NCBI RefSeq assembly: GCF_040712315.1
Contig: NC_134017.1
Span: 20,609,822 to 20,673,821 of the forward strand
Length of the DNA: 64,000 nt
Source of the DNA: Castanea sativa
Lineage: Eukaryota; Streptophyta; Magnoliopsida; Fagales; Fagaceae
Direction of reading: 5' to 3'
Below, piece after piece: positions 22,486 through 33,379 of this stretch (positions within the stretch are counted from its first letter, which is position 1; every line of letters starts with the position of its first letter). Made by a program: the position numbers and the translations under genes. Under the pieces are notes generated by a model. The model worked only from the letters and a program-made list of their open reading frames with translations, did not search any database and was not told the origin of the DNA.

Positions 22486-23661
22486 ATGGCACCTAACCGC
22501 AAATCTGCTCCATCATGGAACCCTCTTCGTTCCGGGGCATCCTCTTCTGATTCTACTCCATCACATGTTCGGTTCCGTGATGAGAAGGCCAAATCGGAGT
22601 TCTTGGAGAACTTTTCTCGACGAGGCATTCATTTGAAACACCACGTCGTTCTATCAGACTTTTTCGATATTTACTTTCCCACTGTCACCTACAGTAGGGG
22701 TTGGGAGTCACTGTGTGGCATCCCGGTCACTTGTCCCTCCATGATCATATAGGATTTTTACTCCAATATGCATGAATTTAACTATTTTGTACCTCTTTTT
22801 ATCACTCACGTTCGAGGTACGTGCTTCGTAGTCACTCCGGATATTGTATCCAAGGTGCCACATGTTCCTAGGGTAGTGCATCCTAACTACCCTAGCTGCA
22901 ATCATCTTAAGACTTTGTCTAAAGACGAACTCATGTCCCAATTCTATGGTACACCATCTTCTTGGGGTGGACTTCAAAACACCCCTTGCTCGGCCTTTGC
23001 TAAAGGTCCAAGGTTCCTAAATATGGTGATGACATTTGCCCTTTATCCCTTGTCCCACTATCATTCTATTACTGAGTTTCGTGCTCGATTTTTGTTATCC
23101 CTACTGGAGGGACTTACTATTTATTTTCCCTCTCATTTCATACTCCTCCTTATGGATGTCTATAAGGACAAGGCGACTCATGATAAGCTTATCTTTCCTT
23201 CGGCTATCACGAGGATCCTTCACCATTTTTCTGTCTCCTATCCCAAGTCTCCTCATTTTTCGGTTATGTGTGCCATAGATGCTGCTACCGTTAGATGGAG
23301 TGAGGCCTAGCTTCGACCGAAGTGGCCACAGACCGAGACAACGACTCCTCTGGCTTCTTCAGCTCCATCCTCATCCGCTCCTTCTACTTCTGCGGGTGGT
23401 GTGACCCTTGAATCGGTCATGGCACAGCTTCAGCACATGGATGCTCACCTTGATACACTCACTACTAAGATGTATCAGGTGAACACCCGTGTGGGTCATA
23501 TTGCTAGACGACAGGCTCGCCTTGGTGGCTTTGTTGAGTCTCCCTCTCCTTCTCTAGAGACTTCTAAGGATGCGAACGATGGTGGTGATTCTAATGGTAC
23601 TTCTGATGGAGATGAGCATTCTGGCTCTTCCACCGATGATGAGATGACTACTTCTCAGTGA
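22486..23661 (+). pseudogene. SIRE third ORF (env-like / 'putative plant transposon protein')
   Basis: One frame of 391 codons with two in-frame TAGs (22,750 and 23,308) and no frameshift. N-terminal basic Ser-rich part (MAPNRKSAPSWNPLRSGASS), then a globular domain with FLENFSRRGIHLKHHVVLSDF, EFNYFVPLFITHVRG, TPDIVSKVPHVPRV, FRARFLLSLLEGLTIYFPSH and INR-like helical end blocks. Next comes a Pro/Ser/Thr linker, a short coiled coil (ESVMAQLQHMDAHLDTLTTK) and an acidic tail. The globular part matches what is annotated in many plant genomes as putative plant transposon protein. No signal peptide or clear membrane anchor is visible, so the name 'env-like' reflects position, not a shown function. 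Confidence 0.8.
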
Positions 23662-23683
23662 CTTTCCCTTTGTCATTCGTGAC

Positions 23684-23696
23684 AAAAAGGGGGAGT
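23684..23696 (+). promoter_or_regulatory. Internal second polypurine tract
   Basis: GACAAAAAGGGGGAG shortly after the stop of the third ORF. It resembles the real PPT at 24,204; SIRE-type elements often carry such extra tracts, which may prime a second plus-strand start. Confidence 0.6.
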
Positions 23697-24203
23697 AGTT
23701 TTGGGTATAGAGTAGTCATGTGTTTAAGGGGAGAGTTAGTATAGGAGATATTTTTGTTAAGGGGAGTGTTTTTTTTTTTTAAGGGATGTAGTGAGGACTT
23801 ATGTTTTTTTTTTCTTTTCTACTCTTAGATACATTGTTCTTACTTTGTGATAGCAAACCTTGTACTTATTTTGAGTTATATATATGATGAGATTGTTATT
23901 ACATTTCTTTCACCTATCTCTTATGTGTTGTTTCTTTTCTCTCTTTATGCACATGCTTCTTATATCTTGTATGCAATCTTTTATTTGTATTTCACACTAA
24001 GATACCATGATGAGTTTTGTTTAAAGTGTTTCAAAAATACAAGTTGTCAAAGTCTTCTTGCCATAAACTCTCTTCTTGCAAAGTTTTTCAAGAGTTTATG
24101 TTATGATAGATTTTATTATATTCAACAAGTGAGTATAAGTTGAGTGATTTATGACTTCTCTCATATGTTCATTTGTTTTATGTGGTTTTGTCACAGATTG
24201 CCA

Positions 24204-24214
24204 AAGGGGGAGAT
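24204..24214 (+). promoter_or_regulatory. Polypurine tract of the SIRE element
   Basis: AAAGGGGGAGAT directly before the LTR start TGTTAGGACA. Confidence 0.92.
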
Positions 24215-25204
24215 TGTTAGGACATATGCGAATCATGTTAGGAACATATGTCAATTTAGAATTGGCTAATCCTTTGACAAAACGCACTTTACTTGTAATT
24301 GGGTAGATCTAGGATGTGTTTAATACTTCAAGGAACAAGGTTTCAAGTTCAAGTGTTAAAGCCATGCAAATCCACAAATCAAGTGAAGAAGTGCTGGATT
24401 TTAAAACTCAACAAGTAGTATCTATCGAGGTTTAAAAGGCTACTTAAGCCCGATGCTCAACAACTCTCGACAGATAACCTATCTATCGAGATTTATGAAA
24501 ATCAATTTTCACATCTGATTTCATTCCAATCCATGTATACATGTTTAGGTTTTCTTTTCTCACAACCCTAAACATATATAAGGACTGGTTTAAGGGCCGC
24601 CACAGTAGATGCACGTTAATGCAAAGGTTTTTCACAAGCATATAGTGAATCGGAGACATATGCCCTAGTTCATCTTCTCTTCAAGAAGCTGCTGCGTTTG
24701 TACGTCGTAGGGTTTTGTAACCAAGGAGCTTCGTGATCTTCATCATGTGATGAACTGAAGAACTTTGCAACCAACATCCTTCTCAAGTTGGTGGTTAGTC
24801 ATGTACTTGGATCTGTGCAGCAAATTGGTTAGTCACATACTGGGAGCCGTGCATTAAAAGTAGAGATTGTCACTACAGAACAAGTCCAATTGGGTATTGG
24901 AGTAAGGGTTCAACTGTAGGTTGGTATAAGGTACTGAGATTCCTTTACTTGTAACCGCTTGTTGTGATAATAGTGGATTCTTGGGAGTAGTGACCTTAAA
25001 ATCACTTGATGGGGTTTTTGCCTTAGAGGTTTTTTCCATTCATAAACAAATCATCGTGTCAACTTTAATTTCCGCTGTATATTAACTTAGTTGGTGATTT
25101 GTTTGTGCTACCACGTGTATTGCATGTTAATTGGATTAATTAATTAACTTGACTAATTAATTGGTTAATTCATCACAAGGGGTCAATACATTCTTGGCCT
25201 ATCA
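24215..25204 (+). repeat. SIRE 3' LTR, full length
   Basis: 990 bp, TG/CA ends, followed by the TSD ATTTC. It contains the paired CTCGACAGATA / TATCTATCGAG motif at 24,466-24,490 and a TATA box (ATATATAAG) at 24,574. Confidence 0.94.
24574..24582 (+). promoter_or_regulatory. TATA box of the SIRE 3' LTR
   Basis: CATATATAAGGACTGG, about 85 bp downstream of the palindromic motif. It would drive transcription out of the 3' LTR into the Athila LTR remnant; the 5' LTR copy lacks it. Confidence 0.6.
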
Positions 25205-25209
25205 ATTTC
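25205..25209. repeat. Right target-site duplication ATTTC of the SIRE element
   Basis: Matches 15,256-15,260. Confidence 0.93.
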
Positions 25210-26071
25210 TATTTGAAACTATTAGAAATTCATCTAAACAATAAGAAAAACATGACGGAACTTATTGAAACAATGTAAGAACTAATACATCAAAAGAAAT
25301 CTAATCGAACACTCAAATATGTTGGTGAAATCCTAGAAAGAATCACATTGAATATTCATACCGTATAAAAGAAACATAACTCCTAGCCCTAGCAAAGAGC
25401 TTAGGCAGCCATTAGAGAAAGTAAAATACAAGGTTTTCTCTACAAAATTCGTTCTACCTAGCCTCCCTTCCAAACCCTAACATCAAAAGTGTCCAAAGAA
25501 AAAAAATAAATTTTACTATTTTAATTTTCGTCCAGGTTTACAGCAGTAACTTGTGAGTTAATTTCGACCTTCTAAAATTGATAATGTCGAAAAACTCAAT
25601 ACTGAAAACTTGTAGATATTTAAGTCATGGTTCCAACCCATTTAGCCTTGTGTCAATTGGATTTTTGAGGAGAGAGATATACCCAAAATATTGATCAGTG
25701 CTCAAATCTGATTTTTCCTTTTCAGATTCTACCTCTTTGATTTCTTTCCCTATTTGAAGCTTCCAAAAATGGTAGATGGCCCAAGCACTCCAGCTGCACC
25801 TCCTTAGACATTTAAGCATGGTCCTTTAGCTCTACTTTAATTCTAGTTTGGCCTCCATTCTCTCACAAATTCTTGTAAACTCATCTTTCTCACATGATTT
25901 CCTGAAAGTAGAAAATTACACACAATGAATAACATCTTATTCAAGAAATTATGTAAAGATAAATAATAGAGACTAATGCAAATCATGGCTTAATTATACA
26001 AATTAAGCATAGTAATAAGGAGATAACGACCAAATAAATATATAACAAGTATACATTTTAAGGCACTATCA
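25210..26071 (-). repeat. Athila-like 3' LTR, proximal part
   Basis: Aligns with 31,851-32,683 of the 5' LTR, with several indels including a block near 25,940 (AACATCTTATTCAAG) that is absent from the other copy. Ends CA at 26,071. Confidence 0.93.
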
Positions 26072-26084
26072 CACCCCCCAACTG
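26072..26084 (-). promoter_or_regulatory. Polypurine tract of the Athila-like element
   Basis: Minus strand TTGGGGGGTGTGATAG: a six-G run directly before the LTR start. Typical gypsy PPT position. Confidence 0.8.
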
Positions 26085-28058
26085 AAATCTTGCTAGTCCC
26101 TAGCAATCCACAAAGCACCCATGTCTACTGAAAGTGAAAAATTAAAACTAAAATACAAGCCACTTTCGTGGGCTACACGACTGCACTTCTCATGTGCAGC
26201 AAGTCTTTGAACCCCTAGGTCACCCCTAGTGGACGAGTTTACTCTCGTGAGGATTTGCAATGACTCTACCCACAAAAGTCAAAGGTTTCCTGAAAATTCC
26301 TGCAGCAAATGTTAGTCTGCTTTATCATTATATCCTACAAATGAACTTATAATTTTGAGTTGGGATACTATTCATTATATTAAACAAATTTCACTAGCTT
26401 CACTTTAGTGTGTGTGTGCATAGCCCATCCAATCAAACAGTCTTTTCCAAACATGCATAGACCAAGAATAATCTAGATTAGAGCCTCTACTCCAGAACCT
26501 CTCTTAAGTCATCAACACTCTGAAAGAATGCACATAGAAGTAATGCCTTTTTTTCTCTCTTCAAATCACATGTGAACAAAAAGGAAAGAAGAAGTTTTAA
26601 GAATATCACATATGTATACAAAAAACAGCCGCTAAAACAATGGAAAAAGATCTCTTGGAAAGGATGTTGAATTCCTGGAAACATGAGGTTGATACCATTC
26701 TCATCCCTAGTTTTCATCCCAAACACATACCAGCCATGCACCTTTAGGATCAAGTAGAACTTTAAGCTCAGTGGTAGTATAATCTTATGGCTATGTAAAA
26801 GGCAAAACTACTCTCTTTGAAATATGAGATATATAAATCAAATGCAGAAAATTTAAGCCACACCCAACTCATAGCAATAACAACCAACTTGAATCAAAAT
26901 AACCTTTACTCAACCATATAACCCTTCTGAAATACTTGAAAGATGTGTAAGACACCAATGATTTATTGATTGATTATGCATGTCTCCTCTTTCTTTTTCT
27001 TTTTCTTTTTTTTTTATCTTTCTTTTCTCCTTTTTTTTTCTTTTTTTTTTCTTTCTCCGTCTTTTTTTTTTTTTTAAGAAAAGAGAGACAATGGTGGTAT
27101 CTAAATGCATCAATTGCTCAAAAATTGAACCCCCAAGAGAATACCTATAAATAAAAATGTTTTGTAGTATTGTAGAAGTATTTCTCATGGCTCAAATGAC
27201 GGTGACAATGGTTAATGTAAAGATAGGCTGAATATTTGTTTAGCTTGTGACAAAAAATTGGTGGTCTTAGGGTCTCATCTCCTAAAATTCCACATAAACC
27301 AGCATGCTTAAGGACAAAAATAAGTAGGATCATGGTATATCTCCCCATAATGTTTCCAGTAGTCAACCAAAAAATATAGAGATCTTTTACAAAAATTGAA
27401 GCATATGAGAGAAATTTAAGAGTTCAAACAAAGATGTACTCTCACAAAGAAACGTAAGGCTCAAGAACTCTCCATATGGGTTGAGTTTCAACTTATATCT
27501 AGCTTGTTCATGATCCATGCATATCCAACATCCTGCCATCCACTAACCCAGCTATTATGCTCAAAAGTTTCCAATTGTGCTCTTCATGAAAGACTCTTAA
27601 TATAGCAAATAATATAACTAACTCAACATTATTCATTCTATCACATGAAATAAAAATAAAGCTTATAACTCTTCTACATTCAAATTCAAGGTTTTTTTTT
27701 TTTTTAGAATTGAAAAGTTGCAACCAAAAAGAAAAAAAAAATCATGTAAGGTGCAGCAAAATGTGTAGACCTCTCCCCCTAACTAAAATATTGCATTGTC
27801 CTCAATGTATCAAAGCCAAAATAAATTCAAGTATAAAGGGAAGAAGTTACCTGAAGCATTTAAATTTTTTTTTAAAAATTTCTTTCACACCTACAAATGT
27901 TAGCTCACAAAAAAAAATAATAACAAAACAAACAAAAAAAACAAAAGGCAAAAGGCAAAAAGAAAAAAAAAGAAAGAAAAGAAAATTAAAACAAATATGA
28001 TAAAACTTCATTAGGCTCTTTTAGAGTTCAAGTAGCATTCCAATAGGCAGGGATCTCC
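26085..28058 (-). other. Long 3' non-coding region of the Athila-like element
   Basis: About 2 kb with no supported ORF. It contains a pyrimidine-rich tract at 26,985-27,077 (CTTT/T runs) and an A/G-rich tract at 27,715-27,995, which are poly-purine on opposite strands. The rest looks like decayed sequence; autonomous Athila elements can carry an extra ORF in this position but none is recognisable here. Confidence 0.6.
26985..27077. repeat. Low-complexity pyrimidine tract
   Basis: CTTTTTCTTTTT-type tract, almost free of purines for ~90 bp on the plus strand. Confidence 0.9.
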
Positions 28059-28702
28059 ATTGACATAGTCTCCTCCTCTAGTATAACTCCCCCTAAGTAT
28101 GGTTTTAACCTTTGTCCATTTACTTTCAAAATCCTACCATCTCTAGGGTCCTCAACTACTATAGCTCAATGGTTAAACACTTCCCTTACAATGAAAGGGC
28201 CATCCCACCTAGGTTTTAACTTACCTGGGCCTAAATATGCATATTTAAGATCACCGAGCAGCGGCTTAAGCTCCAACTGTGGTGCCTCTTCACTTCAATG
28301 TACTAGCTTTTTTTCATTTTCTAGTGGCTCCTCAAAGCAAGGCTTCCATCCTTTATTAATTGCCACCATCTGTCGTTCTTCCAAAACCTGTGAGGAATCC
28401 AACAAAGAAAATTTTTTAGATACATGAATATCACATTCTAAATCATAAGAACCAACATAATTATTAAGAAGAGTTTCAAGAGGATCGGAAAAGCAAGTCT
28501 AATTAACCTCTTCTTGAACTATCGCCCTAATGAGGTTCACATAAGCACAGTCATCATCCTCATGTGGTTGTTTAGCCACATGAAATATGTTTAGCTCTAA
28601 AGTCACAAAACCAAAAGTGAGTTGCATTCTTCCATTCCTGCAATTAATTAAAGCATTAGCTGTGCCAAGAAGGTCTACCCAAAATAATAGGGGTATGAAC
28701 AC
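28059..28702 (-). pseudogene. Protease tail fused in frame to integrase C-terminus
   Basis: The minus frame from 28,702 reads NALINCRNGRMQLTFG, then a stop at 28,500 and the linker EEAPQLELKPLLGDLKYAYL. In Athila/Tat polyproteins that linker leads into RT. Instead it passes in the same frame into PGKLKPRWDGPFIVREVF and DPRDGRILKVNGQRLKPYLG, the integrase C-terminal end. The junction lies near 28,229. RT, RNase H and the integrase zinc finger and core are therefore deleted cleanly. There are stops at 28,500 and ~28,167 and one between them. The product could at most be a gag-protease protein with an integrase tail. Confidence 0.8.
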
Positions 28703-29360
28703 TAGGATGTAAAACAGGTTGGTAATCTAGAACAATAAAATCAACTGGATAATAAAATTGTTCAATTTTAACCAAAACATTCTTAACTATCCCTCTCGGC
28801 TCCCTTACAGAGTGGTCAGCCAATTGTATAGTTATTGAAGTAGGTTTTAACTCACCAAGTCCAAGTTTTTGATATACACTGAAAGGGATCAAATTAACAC
28901 TTGCCCCAAGATCTAGCAATGCATGCTCCATGATGTAATCTCCAATAGTACAAGAGATTGTAGGAAAACCTGGATCCTTATACTTTGGTGGGGTCTTATG
29001 TTGGATAACTGCACTTACCTGTTTTGTTAGGAATGCGGTCTTCTTCACATGATGCTTTCTCTTGATAGTGCATATGTCCTTAATTACCTTGGCATATGCA
29101 GGCACTTGCTTGACAACATGCAATAATGGCAAATTTATCTTGACTTGATGCAAATGCTCTAATATCTCAAATGTGGTGTCCAATTTCTTAGGTAATTTTA
29201 AGGCTTGTGGAAATGGTGGAGGGATTGGGCATTTTTCAATTTCACCAAATCCAAGCGACTCAGTTTCATCCTTCTCTTTTTCAACTAGGGTCTCCTTAGA
29301 TTTCTTAGTTACTAAAGGAGAACTTTTGTCAATCTCTTTACCACTCCTCAACATGGTCAT
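28656..29360 (-). pseudogene. Athila-like aspartic protease region
   Basis: Minus frame with SLGFGEIEKCPIPPPFPQAL and then HVVKQVPAYAKVIKDICTIK, the usual pre-protease linker of this lineage. The protease core is EHALLDLGASVNLIPFSVYQ (active-site DLGAS, where many relatives have DSGA or DLGA), and later VDFIVLDYQP and IILGRPSW. It cleaves the gag polyprotein. A frame change at ~28,690 separates it from the downstream tail. An active-site triad is present, so this module may have decayed late. Confidence 0.88.
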
Positions 29361-31338
29361 AGCTTTTACTTCCTCATGTTTATCCTTAGAGTCAATTTTT
29401 AGATTTTGATTGATGGGATTGGATTGAGTTTAGGAAGGAAGCTTCCCTCTCTCTATCCCACTCAATGAATTTGTAAGCCTAGTTATAGACTCTTGGTCTC
29501 TCTTACCTCTTCATCTAGCCTAGTGAGCATGGATTCAAACTTTTGATTTTGCTCACTTTGCCTTTGAATGAAATTACTAAGTGCATCCTCCAAGGAAGGT
29601 CTAGATGATGATGATGCATGTGGTGAATTAAAATTCCTTGGAATAGGAGGATTTAACACACTGTCACTCTTATAACTCAAATACGGATGGTTTCGCATAT
29701 ATGGGTTATAATTGTTAGAATATGAAGAATTAATTGGCCAGTACAAATTAAAGGCATGTACTTTTTCTTCTAGTACATTTAAGAATGATGAAAGTGATGC
29801 ACATTCATTTGTAGCATGGTTTATCTCATGACAGATTTTACACACCTTTATTGGGTCCTCTCTAAAGGTAGCACTAACACTCTTACTTCCTTTCATTTTG
29901 AGTGCCTCTATTTCTTTAGTTAACATGCTTGCACTCTTGTTATCATCTTCCCTCAACTTGAAAACACTTCCACTAGAAGTGGTAGTGTTAGTTCTAGTCC
30001 TATCAAGGGAGTTCATAGGGCTAGGTCTAGTCCATGTGTTAGAGTTTTTAGCTATCTCATCAAGATAATCCATTGCATCTTCGGGTTCTTTTTGTAAAAA
30101 GTCCCCTCCGCATGAGAGTTGAACAAACTATCGGTCCCTAGGTGTAAGTCCATAAAAATAGCTAACCAACCTCCAATCTTCATACCCATAAGTTGGGCAA
30201 AAATTGAAAAGATCTTTGTACCTTTCCCAAGCTTGGTATAAGGACTCATTCTCTCATTGGACAAAACTAGCTATCCTTCTTTTTACTTGCTGGACTTTGT
30301 GGGGAGGGAAATGTTTCTTAAAAAACTCTTGAGTCATCTCCCCCCAACTACCTATAGACCTAGGTTTCAAGATGTAAAGCCAACTTCTTGCCTTATCCTT
30401 AAGAGAAAAAGGAAAGGAAAGAAACGTATCTTAGCAGTCTCAATAACATTTTTTGCATAGAAACTACTAATTTCCTCTTCAAAAGCTCTAACATGGACAT
30501 AAGGATTTTCATTTCTTGTTCCCTAAGGTCATAGGGCTAGGTCTAGTCCATGTGTTAGAGTTTTTAGCTATCTCATCAAGATAATCCATTGCATCTTCGG
30601 GTTCATTTTGTAAAAAGTCCCCTCCGCATGAGAGTTGAACAAACTGTCGGTCCCTAGGTGTAAGTCCATAAAAATAGCTAACCAACCTCCAATCTTCATA
30701 CCTATAAGTTGGGCAGAAATTGAAAAGATCTTTGTACCTTTCCCAAGCTTGGTATAAGGACTCATTCTCTCGTTGGACAAAACTAGCTATCCTTCTTTTT
30801 ACTTGCTAGACTTTGTGGGGAGGGAAATGTTTCTTAAAAAACTCTTGAGTCATCTCCCCCCAACTACCTACAGACCTAGGTTTCAAGGTGTAAAGCCAAC
30901 TTCTTGCCTTATCCTTAAGAGAAAAAGGAAAGGAAAGAAACGTAACTTAGCAGTCTCAATAACATTTTTTGCATAGAAACTACTAATTACCTCTTCAAAA
31001 GCTCTAACATGGACATAAGGATTTTCATTTTCTTGTTCCCTAAAGTCAGGAACTATTGCTAATAAACCTTGTTTCACTTCTACATGTGGTGCATTAGGAG
31101 GAAACCTGATGCATGAAGGAATAGAATTTTGTGTGGGATGCAACAGTTCGTACATAGTTCTCCTATTCTCCTCATGATTATTACGTGTTTCATCACCCAT
31201 GATTGATGAAGAAGGTGAAGCTGAAGGTGTGTCATTACCAAAGTAAGTTTCAAAGATTTCTAATTTGCCTCTCTCGTTTCTAACCCAAATGCTCATGCAA
31301 CAATGGATCCACAATAAAATAAAATAAAATAAAAACAA
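29361..31338 (-). pseudogene. Athila-like gag with an internal 516-bp duplication
   Basis: Starts at or just inside 31,338 (a likely initiation Met precedes GDETRNNHEENRRTM at ~31,200). Continues RTMYELLHPTQNSIPSC, NAPHVEVKQGLLAIVPDF and YVHVRAFEEVISSFY, a capsid-like opening. A frameshift at ~30,920 follows. The next part (YKDLFNFCP, YGLTPRDRQFVQLSCGGDF, DAMDYLDEIAKNSNTW) occurs twice because of a tandem duplication. The C-terminal part (30,073-29,483) has a Cys/His cluster, CKICHEINHATNEC, the RNA-binding knuckle. Capsid protein of the particle; broken here. Confidence 0.88.
30019..31046. repeat. 516-bp tandem duplication inside gag
   Basis: 30,019-30,532 and 30,536-31,046 are near-identical direct copies with a 516-bp offset (172 codons), differing at a handful of bases. 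The junction near 30,530 reads GTTCCCTAAGGTCATAGGGC. Confidence 0.95.
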
Positions 31339-31433
31339 AATAAGGGAAAAAAAGGAACGAAGTTACCAATAGAAGAATTTCCACTAACTATGCTTTTCTC
31401 CAAAAAAAAATGCCTTTGAATACGCAACAGCTC

Positions 31434-31450
31434 CCCGGCAATAGCGCCAA
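31434..31450 (-). promoter_or_regulatory. Primer binding site of the Athila-like element
   Basis: Minus strand TGGCGCTATTGCCGGGGAG, starting a few bases after the 5' LTR end. It matches the TGGCGCCGTTGCCGGGG pattern I recall for Athila-type elements (tRNA-Asp). One mismatch is visible. Confidence 0.8.
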
Positions 31451-31457
31451 AATTTCT

Positions 31458-32683
31458 TGCTCACTCCCAAGTGCAAGAGATCATAACAATATAATTCTCG
31501 GAGTACCAAGGTTGAACCACAAGGAGCGAGGTAAATTCAAAGACAATAAACAATAATTTGGGTGAAGAAGAAAAATACTTTTGCTTGGTTATTGTTTGCA
31601 AGAATAATAATAAAAACTTATTTATATCAATAATGTAAATACTAGGGCATCGGGGTGTTTCCCTATATCGATATGAAATTCTTTGTGATCTAAGAAATTA
31701 TATATTTCATAATTGATTTTTCTTATACAATTAAATACTTATGATTCGGTTGAACTGAGACAATTCAAAAATGCATGATAACCTAGATTAATAATGCGGT
31801 TAGAAAAGTTTTCAGAAAAATTCATTTACTTTAAAACCTGTTTTCTATTTGAAACTATTAGAAATTCATCTAAACAATAAGAAAAAAATGATTGAACTGA
31901 TTGAAAGCATGGAAGAACTAATACATCAAAAGAAATCTAATTGAACAATCAAATATGTTGTTGATAAAATCCTAGAAAGAATCACATTGAATATTCATAC
32001 CATATAGAAGAAACATAACCCGCTGCCCTATCAAAGACTTTAGGCGGCCATTAGAGAAAGGAAGATACAAAGTTTTCTCTGCAAAATTCGTTCTACACAG
32101 CCTTCCTTCCAAACTCTAACGTCAAAAGTATCCAAAGAAAAAAAATAACGTTTACTATTTTAATTTTCGTCCAAGTTTACAGCAGTAAATTGTGAGTTTA
32201 TTTCGGCCTTCATAAATTGAGAATTTCGAAAAACTCAAAACTGAAAAGTTGTAGATATTTAAGTCATAGTTTCAACCCATTCAGCCTTGTGTCAATTGAA
32301 TTTTTGAGGAGAGAGGTACGCCCAAAATACTGATCAGTTCTCAAATCTGATTTTTCCTTTTCAAATTCTACCTCTTTGATTTCTTTCCTTATTTGAAGCT
32401 TCCAAACATGGTAGATGACCCAAGCACTCTAGCTTCATCTCCTTAGACATTTAAGCATGGTCCTTTAGCTCCACTTTAATTCTAGTTTGGCCTCCATTCT
32501 CTCACAAATTCCTGTAAACTCATCTTTCTCACATGATTTCTTGAAAGTAGAAAATTACACACAATGAATGATAAATAATAGGGACTAATGCAAATCATGG
32601 CTTAATTATACAAATTAAGCATAGTAATAAGAAGATAACGCCCAAATAAATATATAACAAGTATACATTTTAAGGCGCTATGA
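31458..32683 (-). repeat. Athila-like 5' LTR
   Basis: 1,226 bp. Its plus-strand right end reads GCTATGA where the partner has ACTATCA, so one terminal base is mutated. Followed by the TSD TGTAT at 32,684-32,688. Confidence 0.93.
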
Positions 32684-33290
32684 TGTATTCTTCATGTATT
32701 TTGTAGATGATTCTAGAAAATACCTTTGAGAGGGCTAATGTATGACTTTAGGAAAAGTGCCTTTGAGAGGTCTGCTGATATATGTGAAAGACAATGCCTT
32801 TGATTAGGACTTACATGCATAGTTCTAGGAAATTGCCTTTAAGAGGGCTGCTGATGTATATGAAAGACAATGCCTCTGGTTAGGACTTATATGTATAACT
32901 CTAGATAAATCGCCTTTGAGATGGCTGTAGACATACGTGAGAAGCAATGCCTTTGATTAGGACTTACATGCATAGTTCTAGGAGGTTGCCTTTGAGAGGG
33001 CTAATGTATCACCATAGAAAAAACTCCTTTGAGAGGGCTGCTGATGTGTGTAAGAAACAAAGCCTCTAGGTAGGACTTATATGTATAATTCTATAAATCA
33101 CCTTTCACAGGGTTGCTGCTGTTCGCACGAAACAATGCCTCCAGGTAGGACTTACATGTATGATTCTGGATGTCGCCTTTAAAAGAGCTGCTGATGAGTG
33201 CAAGAAACAATGCCTCTAGGTAGGACTTACATGTATAATTATGGGTGTCACCTTTCAAAGGGTTGTTGCTGTATGTATGCACTATTGCAT
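32684..33290. repeat. ~75-bp minisatellite array of the Tat 3' region
   Basis: About eight diverged units with phrases CCTTTGAGAGGGCTGCTGAT, GAAACAATGCCTCTAGGTAG and GACTTACATGTATAATTCTA. Spacing between equivalent words is 71-77 bp. It starts directly after the Athila TSD and is unrelated by eye to the 122-bp array. Confidence 0.9.
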
Positions 33291-33379
33291 TTTCATCATA
33301 GATGGTGGTTTTGAACTAGCTTGTCACACTCATTTGTATTGCACCACAGTTTCACGGGTTTATCAGTGGATTTTGACAA

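Larger units (their letters stand above)
15261..25204 (+). mobile_element. SIRE/Maximus-like Ty1/copia element with env-like ORF
   Basis: LTRs at 15,261-15,654 (internally deleted) and 24,215-25,204, and a 5-bp TSD ATTTC. The PBS is TGGTATCAGAGCAGGCAC and the PPT before the 3' LTR is AAAGGGGGAGA. A second G-rich tract at 23,684 follows the third ORF. Order: remnant gag, protease, integrase, RT, RNase H, a ~2 kb spacer, env-like ORF. The long spacer, third ORF and extra PPT are hallmarks of the SIRE group. Most of gag is gone (only ~300 bp between PBS and protease). A solo LTR is inserted at 19,167. Not autonomous. Confidence 0.93.
14863..32683 (-). mobile_element. Athila-like non-autonomous Ty3/gypsy element (split by SIRE)
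   Basis: Outer LTR halves at 14,863-15,260 plus 25,210-26,071 (3' LTR) and 31,458-32,683 (5' LTR), with matching 5-bp TSDs. The PBS at 31,434-31,450 reads TGGCGCTATTGCCGGGG on the minus strand, which I associate with Athila-type tRNA-Asp priming. A G-rich PPT lies at 26,072-26,084. It encodes gag and protease, then jumps in frame to the integrase C-terminus, so RT, RNase H and the integrase core are missing. Without SIRE it is about 7.9 kb. The LTRs differ visibly, so it is older than the copia and SIRE insertions. Confidence 0.92.

Noticed and set aside
26910..27188. Lys-rich minus-strand frame
   Set aside because: Translation of a pyrimidine tract in the Athila 3' non-coding region.
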